A stretch of 64,000 nt of DNA from Aedes albopictus (GCF_035046485.1 NC_085137.1:476309396-476373395), one strand, 5' to 3'; numbered from the stretch's first letter, positions 21,832 through 32,918 are shown. Notes: generated from the letters alone by a model not told the origin. Translations and numbers: made by a program.

Positions 21832-22529
21832 CACGCAGAAAAATAAATTGTAAACACAATTAAATTCTAGTTCAAATCAACCGATTTTTCAGTTTACTAT
21901 AGCGACAAACTGTTTTCTAGTTTAAACTGAACTGTTCTATTGTTTGATAATACAAATATTTTCATTTGTCGAAATTTTTGACTGTTTGTTAAAACAAACA
22001 GAGATATGGTATTTTTAACATGAAATAATGGATTGATTCAAACGACTGTACTTTTGCCACTAACAAACCCGGAATGTGATTGTGTTGGTGACGGCAGCAA
22101 CTGGGGCAGCTCGGAAATCTATTTTTAGACCGTCGGTAAGCGGATGGGGAGGAGAACGACTAAAAAAAGACAAAAAAGGCGAAACCGATCAACTTTTTGT
22201 GGATGCTGTCGTGAGTACCTGCGCGTTTTCCATCACGGCCAAAGCTGCACTTGGAAGTTGGCGTGATGGATTTGCTGCACCTTCTTCGTTGTGGCGATGT
22301 TGGGGTAAGCATTTTATAGATGTGTGAGTGCTTTCGGACCATGTTTATGGTTTTTATTTTGTTGAAACAAATGAAATTTTTGACATTGTATGAAATGATG
22401 GCAATCGGTTGTTTTTATCGATAAACTCTAAATGAAAACAATTAAATATAACATTGGAATAAGTAAATTCTCAGGTTGAAAATCAACCATGCGTTTTATT
22501 GTTTTGAACAAGAGCCATTTTTCTGCGTG
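21832..22529. mobile_element. TA-flanked MITE (698 bp)
   Basis: Termini CACGCAGAAAAAT and ATTTTTCTGCGTG, flanked by TA (21830-21831 and 22530-22531), as in Tc1/mariner-type insertions. Internal AT-rich sequence includes AGTTTAAACT-type words. No transposase; the frame at 22076-22327 has no domain. It separates the copia relic from a plus-strand LINE. Confidence 0.7.
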
Positions 22530-22531
22530 TA

Positions 22532-24598
22532 TCAATAGCTTCATCGGAAATAAAGCAGCTGAGGAAAAACATCTCGAACTAGATGTCGGTGGCGTCCAAG
22601 TAATCGAACCTGAGGACGTGGGAAATGTGTTCAATAGGTTCTTCTCAACCTGCTGCGATCAAATCACTTTGTTATTGGTTTGGCCGTGTTGCTAGTTCGT
22701 AGGTTTAGCATGTGATACTAATGTTAAAAATTATTGTATTTTTCTGTTCAAGTTTTCTCGACTTCAAAATGTCAGCATTCAAATGTAAATCATCCTTAAG
22801 TAGCTGATATGTACATACATACATACATTTATTTGTTCAACATCATTAAGACAAGACACAATCAACAATAGTACGCCACAATACTCGGTTTGTGGCTGCC
22901 GCTCTCCATCCTCGGTCGCGCCCAATGCTCGCCAAGTCACGCTCCACCTGGTCCACCCATCGTGCTCTCTGCGTTCCACGCCTTCTTATGCCAACCGGAT
23001 CAGTTGCAAACACCAGCTTTGCAGGGTTGTTGTCCGGCATTCTTGCAACATGCCCTGCCCACCGTATCCTTCCGGCTTTGGCCACCTTCTGGATGCTGGG
23101 TTCGCCGTAAAGTGCAGCGAGCTCGTGGTTCATCCTTCTCCGCCACACACCGTTCTCCTGCACACCGCCGAAAATCGTTCTTAGCACGCGTCGCTCGAAA
23201 ACTCCTAGTGCTTGTAGGTCCTCCTCGAGCATGGTCCATATCTCGTGCCCGTAGAGGATCACCGGTCTTATTAGCGTTTTGTACATGGTGCATTTGGTGC
23301 GTGGGTGAATCTTTAGCTGATATGTCTGAATATTGATAAATACCATTGATTTGGTGCAAAATCGATTGAAGTTTTGATATATTTCACTCTAAATGAAAGA
23401 GTCTTTCGTGTGAAATCAATTTTACTTACAAGTTATGCTATTCCAATTGCTAATAATGATTTACGGTGCGAAATATGCATCCAAATATCAATCGTTAAAT
23501 TTCAATCGTTTGAAAGATTTGGAATAAAGAAAAGTGGTGGCACTGGATTTCCATCGTCGACGAAATCCAACGAAAAAATATCAAGGCAGGCGAATTTCTG
23601 TTGTCATATCCTATCCTAGTTCTCAACTATTGGAGATGAAATTGCAAGCAGTCTCGATTCGGATGGCGACATAGACAAATTTAATACCATGAAACGTTCA
23701 GCTAGATCTATCTTTCTAAGACCGGCTTCACAACCTGAGGTATTTAATACAATTAACACATTAGATGCCTCTTAAAGCAACTGGAGTAGACGACTTTTCC
23801 GTAGCAGCGCTTAAAAACATGGATTAGCAATTTCGCAAATTATTTGTACATCCTTCAATGATAGTCTTCACCCTTATTCTTGTTTACGGGCGTATCCACT
23901 TTCTAACGTATTTGTTTCGTTCGAATCTGTTGCCCATTTGATTTTGCTGGCTTAAACGGTAATGCGGACGATTTACGTTCGAAAATGGATTCGATCGAAA
24001 ACAAGAATGGGGGTGATCATGGGGGTGATTAGCTCAGGTTGCTACCCGGATTTCCTTAAACGAGCCCTCGTATATCCTGTCTTCAAAGGAGGTAACCCGA
24101 ATGATTCTACAAACTACAGACCAATATCCGTATTACCGGCTATCAACAAGGCATTTGAGAAACTCGAAACGAGAAATCGCGGTCTTGGAATTAGTGGATG
24201 TCGATTCGCAAAAAATGTCAGCTGGAATTCTATTCTTAGATTTATCTAAAGCCTTTGACACAATCAATCACTCGATGCTCTTGAAAAAACTCGATGCATA
24301 TGGAATTCAAGGATTCGCTAATGACCTTATGCGTAGTTACTTGTCCAATCGTGAACAACAAGTTGTGATTCCTGGGATTAGAAGTGAGCTTCGTAGTATC
24401 TTCTGTGACGTTCCACAAGGTAGCAACATTGGCCCTTTGCTGTTTCTTATATACGTGAACAACATCGCAAATCTTCAAATTAAAGGCCAACCAAGGTTGT
24501 TCGCCGATGACACAGTGATTTCTTATAAACGTAACAGCCGTGCCCAAATTTTCCAGGATGTGTCAAATGATTTACAGCAAATAACCGCCTATATAGGC
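22532..24598 (+). pseudogene. CR1/L2-like LINE reverse transcriptase, broken
   Basis: Pieces in order: 22532-22690 (KHLELDVGGVQVI, VFNRFF, the pre-RT linker), then about 23640-23830 (SQPEVFNTINTLDAS), then 23990-24590 with RT blocks PDFLKRALVYPVFKGG, YRPISVLPA, LDLSKAFDTINHSMLLKKL, VPQGSNIGPLLF and LFADDTVI. FADD is intact, but frames shift at 24160-24200 and a stop follows KNMD. This block order and the LDLSKAFDTINH wording fit the CR1/L2/Jockey side of LINEs. It is interrupted by RTE copy E (22813-23313) and cut off at 24598 by RTE copy B. Confidence 0.7.
22813..23313 (-). mobile_element. RTE copy E, 501-bp 5'-truncated insertion
   Basis: Flanked by a perfect 12-bp duplication, TAGCTGATATGT (22801-22812 and 23314-23325). 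It encodes the C-terminal 150 residues of the RTE protein (KVAKAGRIRWAGHVARMPD) in one open frame to a stop near 22846 and ends in an (ACAT)n tail. It differs from the same part of copy B at only a handful of residues (for example NPAKLVF against NHAKLLF), so both come from a recently active source. Confidence 0.85.
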
Positions 24599-24898
24599 AC
24601 GGTAAAGGCTGAGTATGCTGCGCAATTCAGATCCCATTGTGATCCACTAGCCTCTGCCCAGCAACTACTATCCCTACCTCCACGCGGTAACGGCCAGAAA
24701 GTATGAGCAACCTTAGGGAAGATCGGGTAACCAACCCCGGTGGGAACTTTGAGCATAGGCTAACAGGGAAGGGGGGTTTGCTTCGGCAAACCTGAGCGTC
24801 TGCTCTCCAGGAGGAGCGACTCACAACAGCGTCTGATCCCCATGTTAGGGGCGGCTGATCTACGTCCGAGTGCCAGGGAAGGACTCTAAGCTCAACTG

Positions 24899-26736
24899 CC
24901 CAGACAACCAGGCATCGCATAAGGATGCACGCTGTACATCGTATAAAGTACTATTTTAAGTCAATATCGCATATATGTACGGCTGAGGGACAATTTTCAT
25001 CGCATATGATGTTATTTTTTGAACTTACTGCGATGTATCTGGTAAAATCATATAAGAGTGCAAATTAACTTTCATAATGCATGACTACATCGTAGTAGAC
25101 GATATTCCGATGTTTTGTTGCGACGAACTTTGCTTATTCGCTAAAGCGTGCGAGAGAATGGTTAACGTTGACATATTGCAATGTGATATGTGATAACAAT
25201 GAAAGAAGTGCTATTGGAGTGCCAAAAAGCTAAAAGAAAATGAAAAGTCATCATTATGATTACAAAACAAGTTACAAAGTCATCATTTTTGATTTGTTGA
25301 CCTTATAATGAACAACGAGTAGTGCTAGCAAGAGAGGAGGAGTGGTAACTGTGCGGGAAATAATGCTACATCATTTTGATTTCCAAAGAGTTTGCCGAAT
25401 ACGTACAGCGCACGGAAACCAAGTGCATTCCAACAAGCACTGAGGTGAGTTAGAATGTCATGACATTTAATCAGTGTGTTTCATAAGTAGTGTTTGGTGC
25501 TAAGTGTGAAGTGCGGCTCGATAATCCAAAGGTTATTAGTTCGATACTTAGGTGACAAGATTTTATTATTTCGAATATTTTTAAGTCGCATAAGGTGCTA
25601 TATTACGTCGCAATAGTGCATAACGTACATCGTATAAGATATCGCTTCAAGTCATATAGCGTCATTATTTTCTCGTCAATGCACGTATAGCGCCTCCACT
25701 TTTGTACGCATAAGGCACTTTTACTGCATCTTATGCGATGTAACTTTACTGCATAAAAGTACGTATAACATAAACATAAACTTCAATATACAGGGGATGG
25801 CCAAAATGTTTGGGATAGGCAACTTTTCTTCTCCCACAAAAAAATTCAACATGCTGTAACTTTTCATAGAGTGCATCAAAAAATCTCAAATTTTGACTGT
25901 TTGTCAACCTATTATATGTGCATCAGTGGTACAAGTTTGGGCTCGATTGATTAATATTTCGCGAAGTTAGAACCGTTCGGGTAAAACACTATTATTTAGA
26001 CAACTAATTTTTGAACTGTCATATCTCGGAAACCAGTGAACCGAATTGAATGAATTTTTTAACGTTTATCAACAATATATTGATACTTAATACGACGTTA
26101 TAAAATGTAACATTTTCTCACGGCGAATTAAGTTACACCGGATCGAAAATTTTACCCATATAGAGGAAAATAAGTCAAATTTACAATACGACACAAACAT
26201 TACTAAATGTGTTCTTCCTTCAATCTTAATAGGCTCTAATATATCTGGTTAGAGATAACTTGAGAACAGAAGTGGAAAATCTTTGGATATCAACACGAAA
26301 ATTTATTGACATTGATGTAAAAAAATTACATTTTTTCGAGAAAACTCCAAAAAGTGTCAATCCATGATAACTTTTTTCAACGTTTAAAAAGTATCTATGT
26401 TTTAATAGTTTGTGAAGCATTTACATATTGTTAGTGTACGTTCAAAATTTCATTCAATTCGGTTCACTGGTTTCCGATATATGACACCTCAAAAATGAGT
26501 TGTCTGAAAAATAGTGTTTCACCCGAACGGTTCTAACTTTGCGAAATATTAATCAATCGAGCCCAAATTTGTACCAATGATGCACACATAATAGGTTAAC
26601 AAACAGTCAAAATTTGAGATTTTTTGATGCGCTCTATGAAAAGTTATAGCTTGTTGAACTTTTTTGTGAGAGAAAAAAAAGTTGCCTATCCCAAACATTT
26701 TGGCCATCCCCTGTACGTGCAAATTGGTTGTCTGGG
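24899..26736. mobile_element. CCCAGACAACC element, long copy, in RTE copy B 5' UTR
   Basis: Termini CCCAGACAACCAGGCATCGC and the inverted AATTGGTTGTCTGGG. Without its nested MITE it measures about 913 bp. The body contains repeated CGTATAAAGTAC, GCATAAGG and ATCTTATGCGATG words, some inverted. Strongly colinear with 36660-38344. No ORF. Confidence 0.75.
25791..26713. mobile_element. TA-flanked long-TIR MITE (923 bp)
   Basis: Termini CAGGGGATGGCCAAAATGTT and its reverse complement, flanked by TA (25789-25790 and 26714-26715). Inverted arms extend about 330 bp (25791-26120 and 26390-26713) with few mismatches. The centre is AT-rich. CAGGGG ends plus TA fit Tc1/mariner-type MITEs. Non-coding. 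Confidence 0.85.
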
Positions 26737-26875
26737 TGTGCACTATGGTCCTCCGGAAAGTAGGGGGTTGGTGTCAGGCCCTACGGGCCAGCCGTAAAAA
26801 CCCATTGTAACGGAAAATCAGCAACAGAATAATACGAACCGAGACCAACGGCAACGACCCCAGCGAACAAAAAGG

Positions 26876-27720
26876 ACTTGCGATTGGAAATCCGGTACGT
26901 GGAACTGCCGATCTCTCAACTTCATTGGGAGCACCCGTACACTCGCCGATCTACTGAAGGACCGCGGGTTCGGCATCGTAGCTTTGCAGGAGGTGTGTTG
27001 GACAGGATCCATGGTGCGAACGTTTAGAGGCAATCATACCATCTACCAGAGCTGCGGCAACACACGCAAGCTGGGAACAGCTTTCATCGTGATGGGTGAC
27101 ATGCAGAGGCGCGTGATCGGTTGGTGGTCGATCGATGAAAGAATGTGCAGGTTGAGGATCAAGGGCCGATTCTTCAACTTCAGCATAATAAACGTGCACA
27201 GCTCACACTCCGGATGATGACAAGGACGCATTTTACGCGCAGCTCGAACGCGAGTACGATCGCTGCCCAAGCCACGACGTCAAGATCATCATAGGAGATT
27301 TGAACGCTCAGGTAGGCCAGGAGGAGGAATTCAGACCGACGATTGGTAAGTTCAGCGCCCACCAGCAGACGAACGAAAACGGCCTACGACTCATTGATTT
27401 CGCCGCCTCCAAAAATATGGCCATACGTAGTACCTTTTTCCAACACAGCCTCCCTTATAGTTACACCTGGAGATCACCACAGCAGACGGAATCTCAAATC
27501 GACCACGTTCTGATTGACGGACGGCACTTCTCCGACATTATCGACGTCAGGACCTATCGTGGCGCCAACATCGACTCCGACCACTATCTGGTGATGGTCA
27601 AACTGCGCCCAAAACTCTCCATCATCAACAATGTACGGTACCGGCAACCGCCACGGTACAACCTAGAGCGAATGAAGCAATCGGATGTCGCCTCAGCATA
27701 CGCGCTGAGGCTCCTCTAGA
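26876..27720 (+). pseudogene. RTE copy B endonuclease domain
   Basis: AP-endonuclease blocks are visible in order: SGTWNC, IVALQEVCWTG, GDLNAQVG (27293-27316), LIDFAASKN, YTWRSP, IDHVLIDG and NIDSDHYLVMV. A frameshift at about 27207 (in a TCCGGATGATG stretch) joins two frames. The second frame stops at 27718-27720 (LRLL then TAG). All catalytic motifs (N, E, D-N, S-D-H) are intact, so damage is limited to frame breaks. Confidence 0.8.
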
Positions 27721-29438
27721 GGACTGCTGGAGTACAGCGAAAGCAGCCATCAACGATGAAGCCGAGAGCACCATCGGGTACATGGAACGGAATCGACGGA
27801 ATGAATGGTTCGACGAAGAGTGCAGAACGGTTTTGGAGGAGAAGAACGCAGCGAGGGCGGTAATGCTGCAGCGAAGGACTCGACAGAACTTGGAACGTTA
27901 CAATCAGAAGCGGAAACAGCAAACCCGCCTCTTTCGGGAGAAAAAGCACCGCCTGGAAGAAGCGGAGTGTGAAGAAATGGAACTGCTGTGCCGTTCCCAA
28001 GAAACACGGAAGTTCTATCAGAAGCTCAACGCATCCCGCAACGGCTTCGTGCCGCGAGCCGAAATATGCAGGGATAAAGACGGAGGCCTCATGACGGACG
28101 GACGTGAGGTGATCGAAAGGTGGAAGCAGCACTTCGATCAGCACCTGAACGGCGTGGAGAACGTAGGCACGGGAGCCCATAGCAACGGAAGGAACGACGA
28201 CGCCAGTGCAGCGGAGGACGGAAATGAACCAACTCCCACGCTGAGGGAAGTTAAGGATGCCATTTACCAACTCAAAACAACAAAGCAGCTGGTAAGGATG
28301 GTATCGCAGCTGAACTCATCAAGATGGGCCCAGAAAAGTTGGCCACCTGTCTGCATCGGCTGATAGACAGGATCTGGGAAACCGAACAGGTACCGAAGGA
28401 GTGGAAGGAAGGGGTAATCTGCCCCATTCACAAGAAAGGCGACCATTTGGAATGTGAGAACTTCAGGGCGATCACTATTTTGAATGCTGCCTACAAAGTG
28501 CTATCCCAGATCATCTTGCGTCGTCTGTCACCTAAAACGAATGATTTCGTGGGAAGTTATCAGGCTGGCTTCATCGACGGCCGCTCGACAACGGACCAGA
28601 TCTTTACCGTACGACAAATCCTCCAGAAATGCCGTGAATACCAGGTCCCAACGCACTACCTGTTCATCGATTTCAAAGCGGCATACGACAGTATCGACCG
28701 CGCCGAGCTATGGAGAATCATGGACGAAAACTGCTTTCCTGGGAAGCTGACTATAAGTCTATAGACTTATTAAAGCAACGATGGGCGGTGTGCAAAACTG
28801 CGTAAGGGTTTCGGGTGAACTATCCAGTTCATTCGAATCTCGCCGGGGACTGCGACAAGGTGACGGACTCTCATGCCTACTCTTCAACATCGCTCTGGAA
28901 GGTGTGATGCAACGAGCCGGGCTCAACAGCCGGGGAACGATTTTCACAAAATCCGGTCAATTTGTGTGCTTTGCGGACGACATGGACATTATTGCAAGAA
29001 CATTAGGAATGGTGGCAGAGCTGTACACTAGTATGGGACACGTTTGTATGGAACAAATAAATCCTCGCTCCAGTCGACTTTTTAGATCCCATTTAGGTCC
29101 CATATGAACTGTGCAAAATTTCAGCGCAATCGGTTAAACTAGAATTTAGCGCAAGCGGTTCAAAGTTTACATAGGATTTACTATGGGAAAAGTTACACTT
29201 TCAAACAAAAAATCGTAGAGGTCGCCCCTTGTCTCCTTAATTCAAATCGATCAACGCTTCTTGTAGGAAATTTATTTATGAAACTTTCCTTCGAAGACCG
29301 CAAAACAATTGGATACTTGTGGAAAAAGTTATTGATTTATTACCGATTAGAGATCCGACGAACGGCTTTTTGTTTTGTTTTATCAGCAGCACTGTAGCTG
29401 CTGCCTTGGCTGCTGCTGTTTCTGGGGGTGGTGATGCC

Positions 29439-30540
29439 TTTTTTTTCCAAATCATTTATTTGTATAGGCTCAATTGTTAACAAAAAACTTTACGGAGCCG
29501 AAATTCGAATTAATATTTAAACATTCTAATGACAATTTGAAAACAATCCTAGTAAAGCGTTCTTCGTGCGCATTTCTTCTTCACCCGCGGTCCGGAACCT
29601 GAGCTTGAACCAGATGCGGCGAATTGAGCCCTACGCTGATCAGCAGTCGGATTTCCCATCACATCTTGAATGACCTTGGCCACTTCTTCCAGTTTTTCCA
29701 TCTGTGTCATCGGGCGCCATTCATTTTCCGAATCTTCTCCAGGAACCCCTGATTGTGCTTGTTCTCCATCTGTTGTTGTGTCAAACGGCTGATCCTCCAA
29801 CACTTCAATCATATCATCTTCCGATATTAATTTCTGTTCCGGAGAAACCGAACCCTGCGACACAATAGCTGCATACGAGCAGGTTTCCGTTACTTTCCGC
29901 TGTTGATCCGCCTGGTGTGTTCGAGTTCTTCGTTGAGGACATGAATCTTTCCGATGGCCGACTGCTCGGCACAGGAAGCAGGTATCTTTCAATCCGTTGT
30001 GAAAAATCCGTCCTTTCCACTTTCCGACGTCAATCATTGGTGGTATGTCCTTTTTAACGTCTATGAATACTCCTCGCACGCCATTGTGGATATGACCGAG
30101 TCCCGATTCCGCGGCGAACTTTTCGCGAATCACTTGATCTATTTTTCCATATTCTGCGAGTACCAATGACAAGCACTCGTCACTCAGCTCCGGCGGCAAA
30201 TCGAAAACCCGCACATATTGCACATTCGCGCCAGCAATGCACATCCGCACTTCGACGGTCTTCCCGTTGTCGTAGATGAACTTTTTCGGATCCGCATTTT
30301 TCCTCAAAGCTTCCTTCATTGCCTCCAACGACGAAAACTTCAAAAACAACGAACGATCATTTGCCGTCTTATATGCTGATTCAATAAGCAGCAAATCAGT
30401 TTCCAGCGATTTCAGGAAACTAGCTATTTCTGCCCAGGACGGTCGCGGACTACCCGCCGGGAATCGAAATTGTGCGGTATTGATTATGTCACACATTTCG
30501 ATATGAAGATGTTCCCGATAGCACAAAAAGCACCACTGAT
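29439..30540 (-). mobile_element. ORF1-only (gag-like) retroposon
   Basis: A 1102-bp minus-strand insertion with a perfect 12-bp duplication, GGTGGTGATGCC (29427-29438 and 30541-30552), and an A8 tail (T8 at 29439-29446). The 5' end reads ATCAGTGGTGC, resembling the start of Jockey/LOA-type LINEs. It contains one complete ORF (gag-like) and a short 3' UTR with AATAAATG near the tail, but no endonuclease or reverse transcriptase. This is a retroposed ORF1-only unit, comparable in design to mammalian HAL1 (half-L1), or else a retrocopy of a gag-like gene. Confidence 0.8.
29549..30496 (-). CDS. Gag-like ORF1 protein with CCHC zinc knuckle, 315 aa
   Basis: Complete frame from an ATG at 30496 (MCDIINTAQFRFPAG) to a stop at 29549. 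A longer start at 30658 lies outside the insertion, in MITE sequence, and is rejected. The N-terminal half (about residues 15-150) contains an RRM-like segment (SLFLKFSSLEAMKEAL, VRVFDLPPELSDECLSLVLA). A single zinc knuckle CFLCRAVGHRKDSC (C-x2-C-x4-H-x4-C) is near residue 190. The C-terminal third is acidic and ends in basic VKKKCARR. Such proteins bind LINE RNA in the RNP. There are no internal stops or frameshifts, so the insertion is young or the frame has been conserved. Closest named family not determined. Confidence 0.8.
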   Translation of the reverse strand: MCDIINTAQFRFPAGSPRPSWAEIASFLKSLETDLLLIESAYKTANDRSLFLKFSSLEAMKEALRKNADPKKFIYDNGKTVEVRMCIAGANVQYVRVFDLPPELSDECLSLVLAEYGKIDQVIREKFAAESGLGHIHNGVRGVFIDVKKDIPPMIDVGKWKGRIFHNGLKDTCFLCRAVGHRKDSCPQRRTRTHQADQQRKVTETCSYAAIVSQGSVSPEQKLISEDDMIEVLEDQPFDTTTDGEQAQSGVPGEDSENEWRPMTQMEKLEEVAKVIQDVMGNPTADQRRAQFAASGSSSGSGPRVKKKCARRTLY

Positions 30541-31700
30541 GGTGGTGATGCCTCCCGCCACCCCATGCAGCAACGACAGCAGCAGTGCTGCTGATAAAAT
30601 AAAACAAAAAGCCGTTCGTTGGATCACTAATCGGTAATAAATCAATAACTTTTTCCACAAGCGTCCAATTGTTTTGCGGTCTTTAAAGGAAAGTTTCATA
30701 AATGATTTTTCTACAAGAAGCGTTGATCGATTTGAATTAACGAGACAAGGGGCGACCTCTCGGAATTTTTATCTGAAAGTGTAACTTTTCCCATAGTAAA
30801 TCCTATGAAAACTTTGAACCGCTTGCGCTAAATTATAGTTTCACCGATTGCGCTGAAATTTTGCACAGTTCATATGAGACCTAAATGGAATCGAAAAAGT
30901 CAACTGGAGCGAGAATTTGATGTTTGTCCCACACTACTGTACACCCGCCTGAAACGCGAAGCAGCAAAGGTCGGACTGGTGGTGAATGCCTCAAAAACAA
31001 AGTACATGCTGGTAGGCGGAACCGAAAACGACCGGATCCGTCTGGGTAGTAATGTTACGATAGACGGGGATACTTGTGGTGATGGAGGAATTCGTCTACC
31101 TCGGATCCTTACTGACGGCTGACAACAACGTGAGCCGTGAAATTCGGAGGCGCATCATCAGTGGAAGTCGGGTCTACTACGGGCTCCAGAAGAAACTGCG
31201 GTCGAAAAAGATTCACCCACGCACCAAATGCACCATGTACAAAACGCTAATTAGACCGGTGATCCTCTACGGGCACGAGATATGGACCATGCTCGAGGAG
31301 GACCTACAAGCACTAGGAGTTTTCGAGCGACGCGTGCTAAGAACGATTTTCGGCGGTGTGCAGGAGAACGGTGTGTGGCGGAGAAGGATGAACCACGAGC
31401 TCGCTGCACTTTACGGCGAACCCAGCATCCAGAAGGTGGCCAAAGCCGGAAGGATACGGTGGGCAGGGCATGTTGCAAGAATGCCGGACAACAACCATGC
31501 AAAGCTGTTGTTTGCAACTGATCCGGTTGGCATAAGCAGGCGTGGAACGCAGAGAGCACGATGGGCGGACCAGGTGGAGCGTGACTTGGCGAGCATTGGG
31601 CGCGACCGAGGATGGAGAGCGGCAGCCACAAACCGAGTATTGTGGCGTACTATTGTTGATTATGTCTTGTCTTAATGATGTTGAACAAATAAATGTATGT

Positions 31701-32305
31701 AAATCCCCCTAGCCAATGGAAAACGCTGGAAATTTTTCTTTTGTCTTACCTGCCCTTGTTCACCGCAATCCATTGTTTGAGCAGGACCGTTTCATATCGG
31801 AAATCCATCTTGAGTTGCCTCCATGTTTGAACAATGGCACGGAAATATCCCAGAGATATCTAAACCATTTTCTATGCAAATTTCAGTTCGTGAGCATGAA
31901 CCATCGATAATGCAAGAAAGAAGAAAGAGTTTCGGGAGCAATCCATAAAAGTATCCTGGAGTAATCTCTGAAAGAATCTCAAGAAGAGTTCCTGAAAGAA
32001 ATCTGGAAGGGATCCCTGAGCTGAGGAAATGATGGGAGAAATCTAGGAAGAAACCCGAGAGCAATCCAATAAGGAATTCCGAATGGAATGCAGGATATTC
32101 TAAGAATTTTGGACGGATTTTCTGAATGAATTCCGGAAGGAATCCTCGAAGGAAAAGAATAAACAACTGGATAAATATCCAAAGGAATTACTTCAAGAAT
32201 CTCCGAAATCCATAAAGGATTCCCAAAAAAAGTTTACAAAGAAAGTTCAGGAGATATTCTAAATGCATCCCGGAGAAATTCTGGGATGAATATCTAAAGG
32301 ATTTT
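31701..32305. repeat. Spacer, then degenerate array in purine phase
   Basis: 31701-31915 is unassigned. From about 31920 the plus strand becomes a loose GAATCCTGAAAGAAATCTGG-type repeat, the complement of the pyrimidine-phase arrays elsewhere. Non-coding. Confidence 0.45.
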
Positions 32306-32918
32306 TTTTCTTAACCACTTAAAATATTTTACAGCTCTTTTGTCCACTGGGGCACTACGAGAGCGATCACAATTGACAGCTACACTTACAGTTTGTACAG
32401 CGCCCAAATTTCCTACCCTGTCCATGGTAGAATGATGAGCACGAGGATGACTAGACTAACATTTGAAAAGGGTGGAACAACCATTGCAAATTCTCACTTG
32501 TTCCGTCCCCCCTGGGCGTATTTCAATATTTTTATGCAAACTTTTCCCGGTAACGGATAGAGGGGAGTCAGATTTATCTGTTACTGGTAAAAGATTTCAT
32601 GAATAATGGGGGTAAGCCCAGGAGGGATGGGAGAAGCAGAAATTCGCAATGGCTGTTACGCCCTTTTCAAATGTTGGTCTAGATGATGATGTGCGGCTGC
32701 TGTTCTTTTTCCAGTCCGATTGAGGGTCCATTATAATTATTAGTTGCCATTTCGCCGATATCCTATCATCCGGGTTCATTAGAGCTATGAGAGCTCAGAA
32801 GAAGGTCAAGCGCCAGCCGTTCTCGGGGGGAAGAGCAACTGACGAAGTGCCGGGGCTGGGTTCGAACCCATGACCATCCGCTTATGAAGCGAACGTGTGA
32901 CCAATTGCGCCACGGGCC
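32306..32918 (-). mobile_element. tRNA-headed SINE (Feilai-like), interrupted by a MITE
   Basis: Minus-strand head at 32810-32918 has box A (GTGGCGCAATTGGTCA) and box B (GGGTTCGAACCCA), with an anticodon-arm-like TTCGCTTCATAAGCG. The poly(A) side lies at 32297-32305. Approximate duplications CTAAAGGATTTTT (32292) and CTAAAGGAATTTTT (32919) flank it. Net length without the nested MITE is about 380 bp. RNA polymerase III transcription is implied by the boxes. Confidence 0.7.
32451..32682. mobile_element. Foldback MITE inside the SINE (232 bp)
   Basis: Ends CTAGACTAACATTTGAAAAGG and its inverted partner CAAATGTTGGTCTAG. Arms of about 95-100 bp (32451-32555 and 32577-32682). ATGA at 32447-32450 and 32683-32686 is a likely duplication. 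Non-coding. Confidence 0.7.

Larger units (their letters stand above)
29029..30936. mobile_element. hAT-type MITE in RTE copy B, carrying a retroposon
   Basis: Flanked by a perfect 8-bp duplication, CTGTACAC (29021-29028 and 30937-30944), the hAT signature. Termini TAGTATGGGACA and TGTCCCACACTA. Inverted arms of about 400 bp (29029-29438 and 30553-30936). Net length without the nested retroposon is about 794 bp. Subterminal words (TGTGCAAAATTTCAGCGCAA and inverted partners) are shared with the MITE at 44176-45837. Confidence 0.85.
27721..31675 (+). pseudogene. RTE copy B reverse transcriptase, interrupted
   Basis: 27782-28285 is the charged linker (EEKNAARAVMLQRRTRQNLE). 28324-28750 holds RT blocks GVICPIHKKGDHLECENFRA, SYQAGF and HYLFIDFKAAYDSID. 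28781-29025 holds RGLRQGDGLSCLLF and CFADDMDIIAR (catalytic FADD). A hAT MITE interrupts at 29029-30936. 30945-31675 finishes with LVVNASKTKYM, EEFVYLGSLLTADNN, RPVILYGHEIWTM and RIRWAGHVARMPD, ending at a stop after DYVLS. Frameshifts lie near 28285, 28750 (duplicated CTATAAGTCTATAG) and 31070. Full RTE RT order is recognisable. Confidence 0.8.
24599..31700 (+). mobile_element. RTE-clade (JAM1-like) LINE, copy B
   Basis: Begins with a GC-rich 5' UTR (24599-24898 and 26737-26875), then endonuclease and reverse transcriptase, and ends with AATAAATGTATGTAAAT at 31700. It is interrupted by a CCCAGACAACC element (24899-26736) and a hAT MITE (29029-30936), each of which carries further insertions. 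Coding is more complete than in copies A and C, with frameshifts near 27207, 28285 and 28750 and a stop at 27718. Confidence 0.8.

Noticed and set aside
30497..30658. Upstream start extending the gag-like ORF to 369 codons
   Set aside because: The added codons lie outside the retroposon in MITE and target-duplication sequence. The ATG at 30496 is inside the unit.
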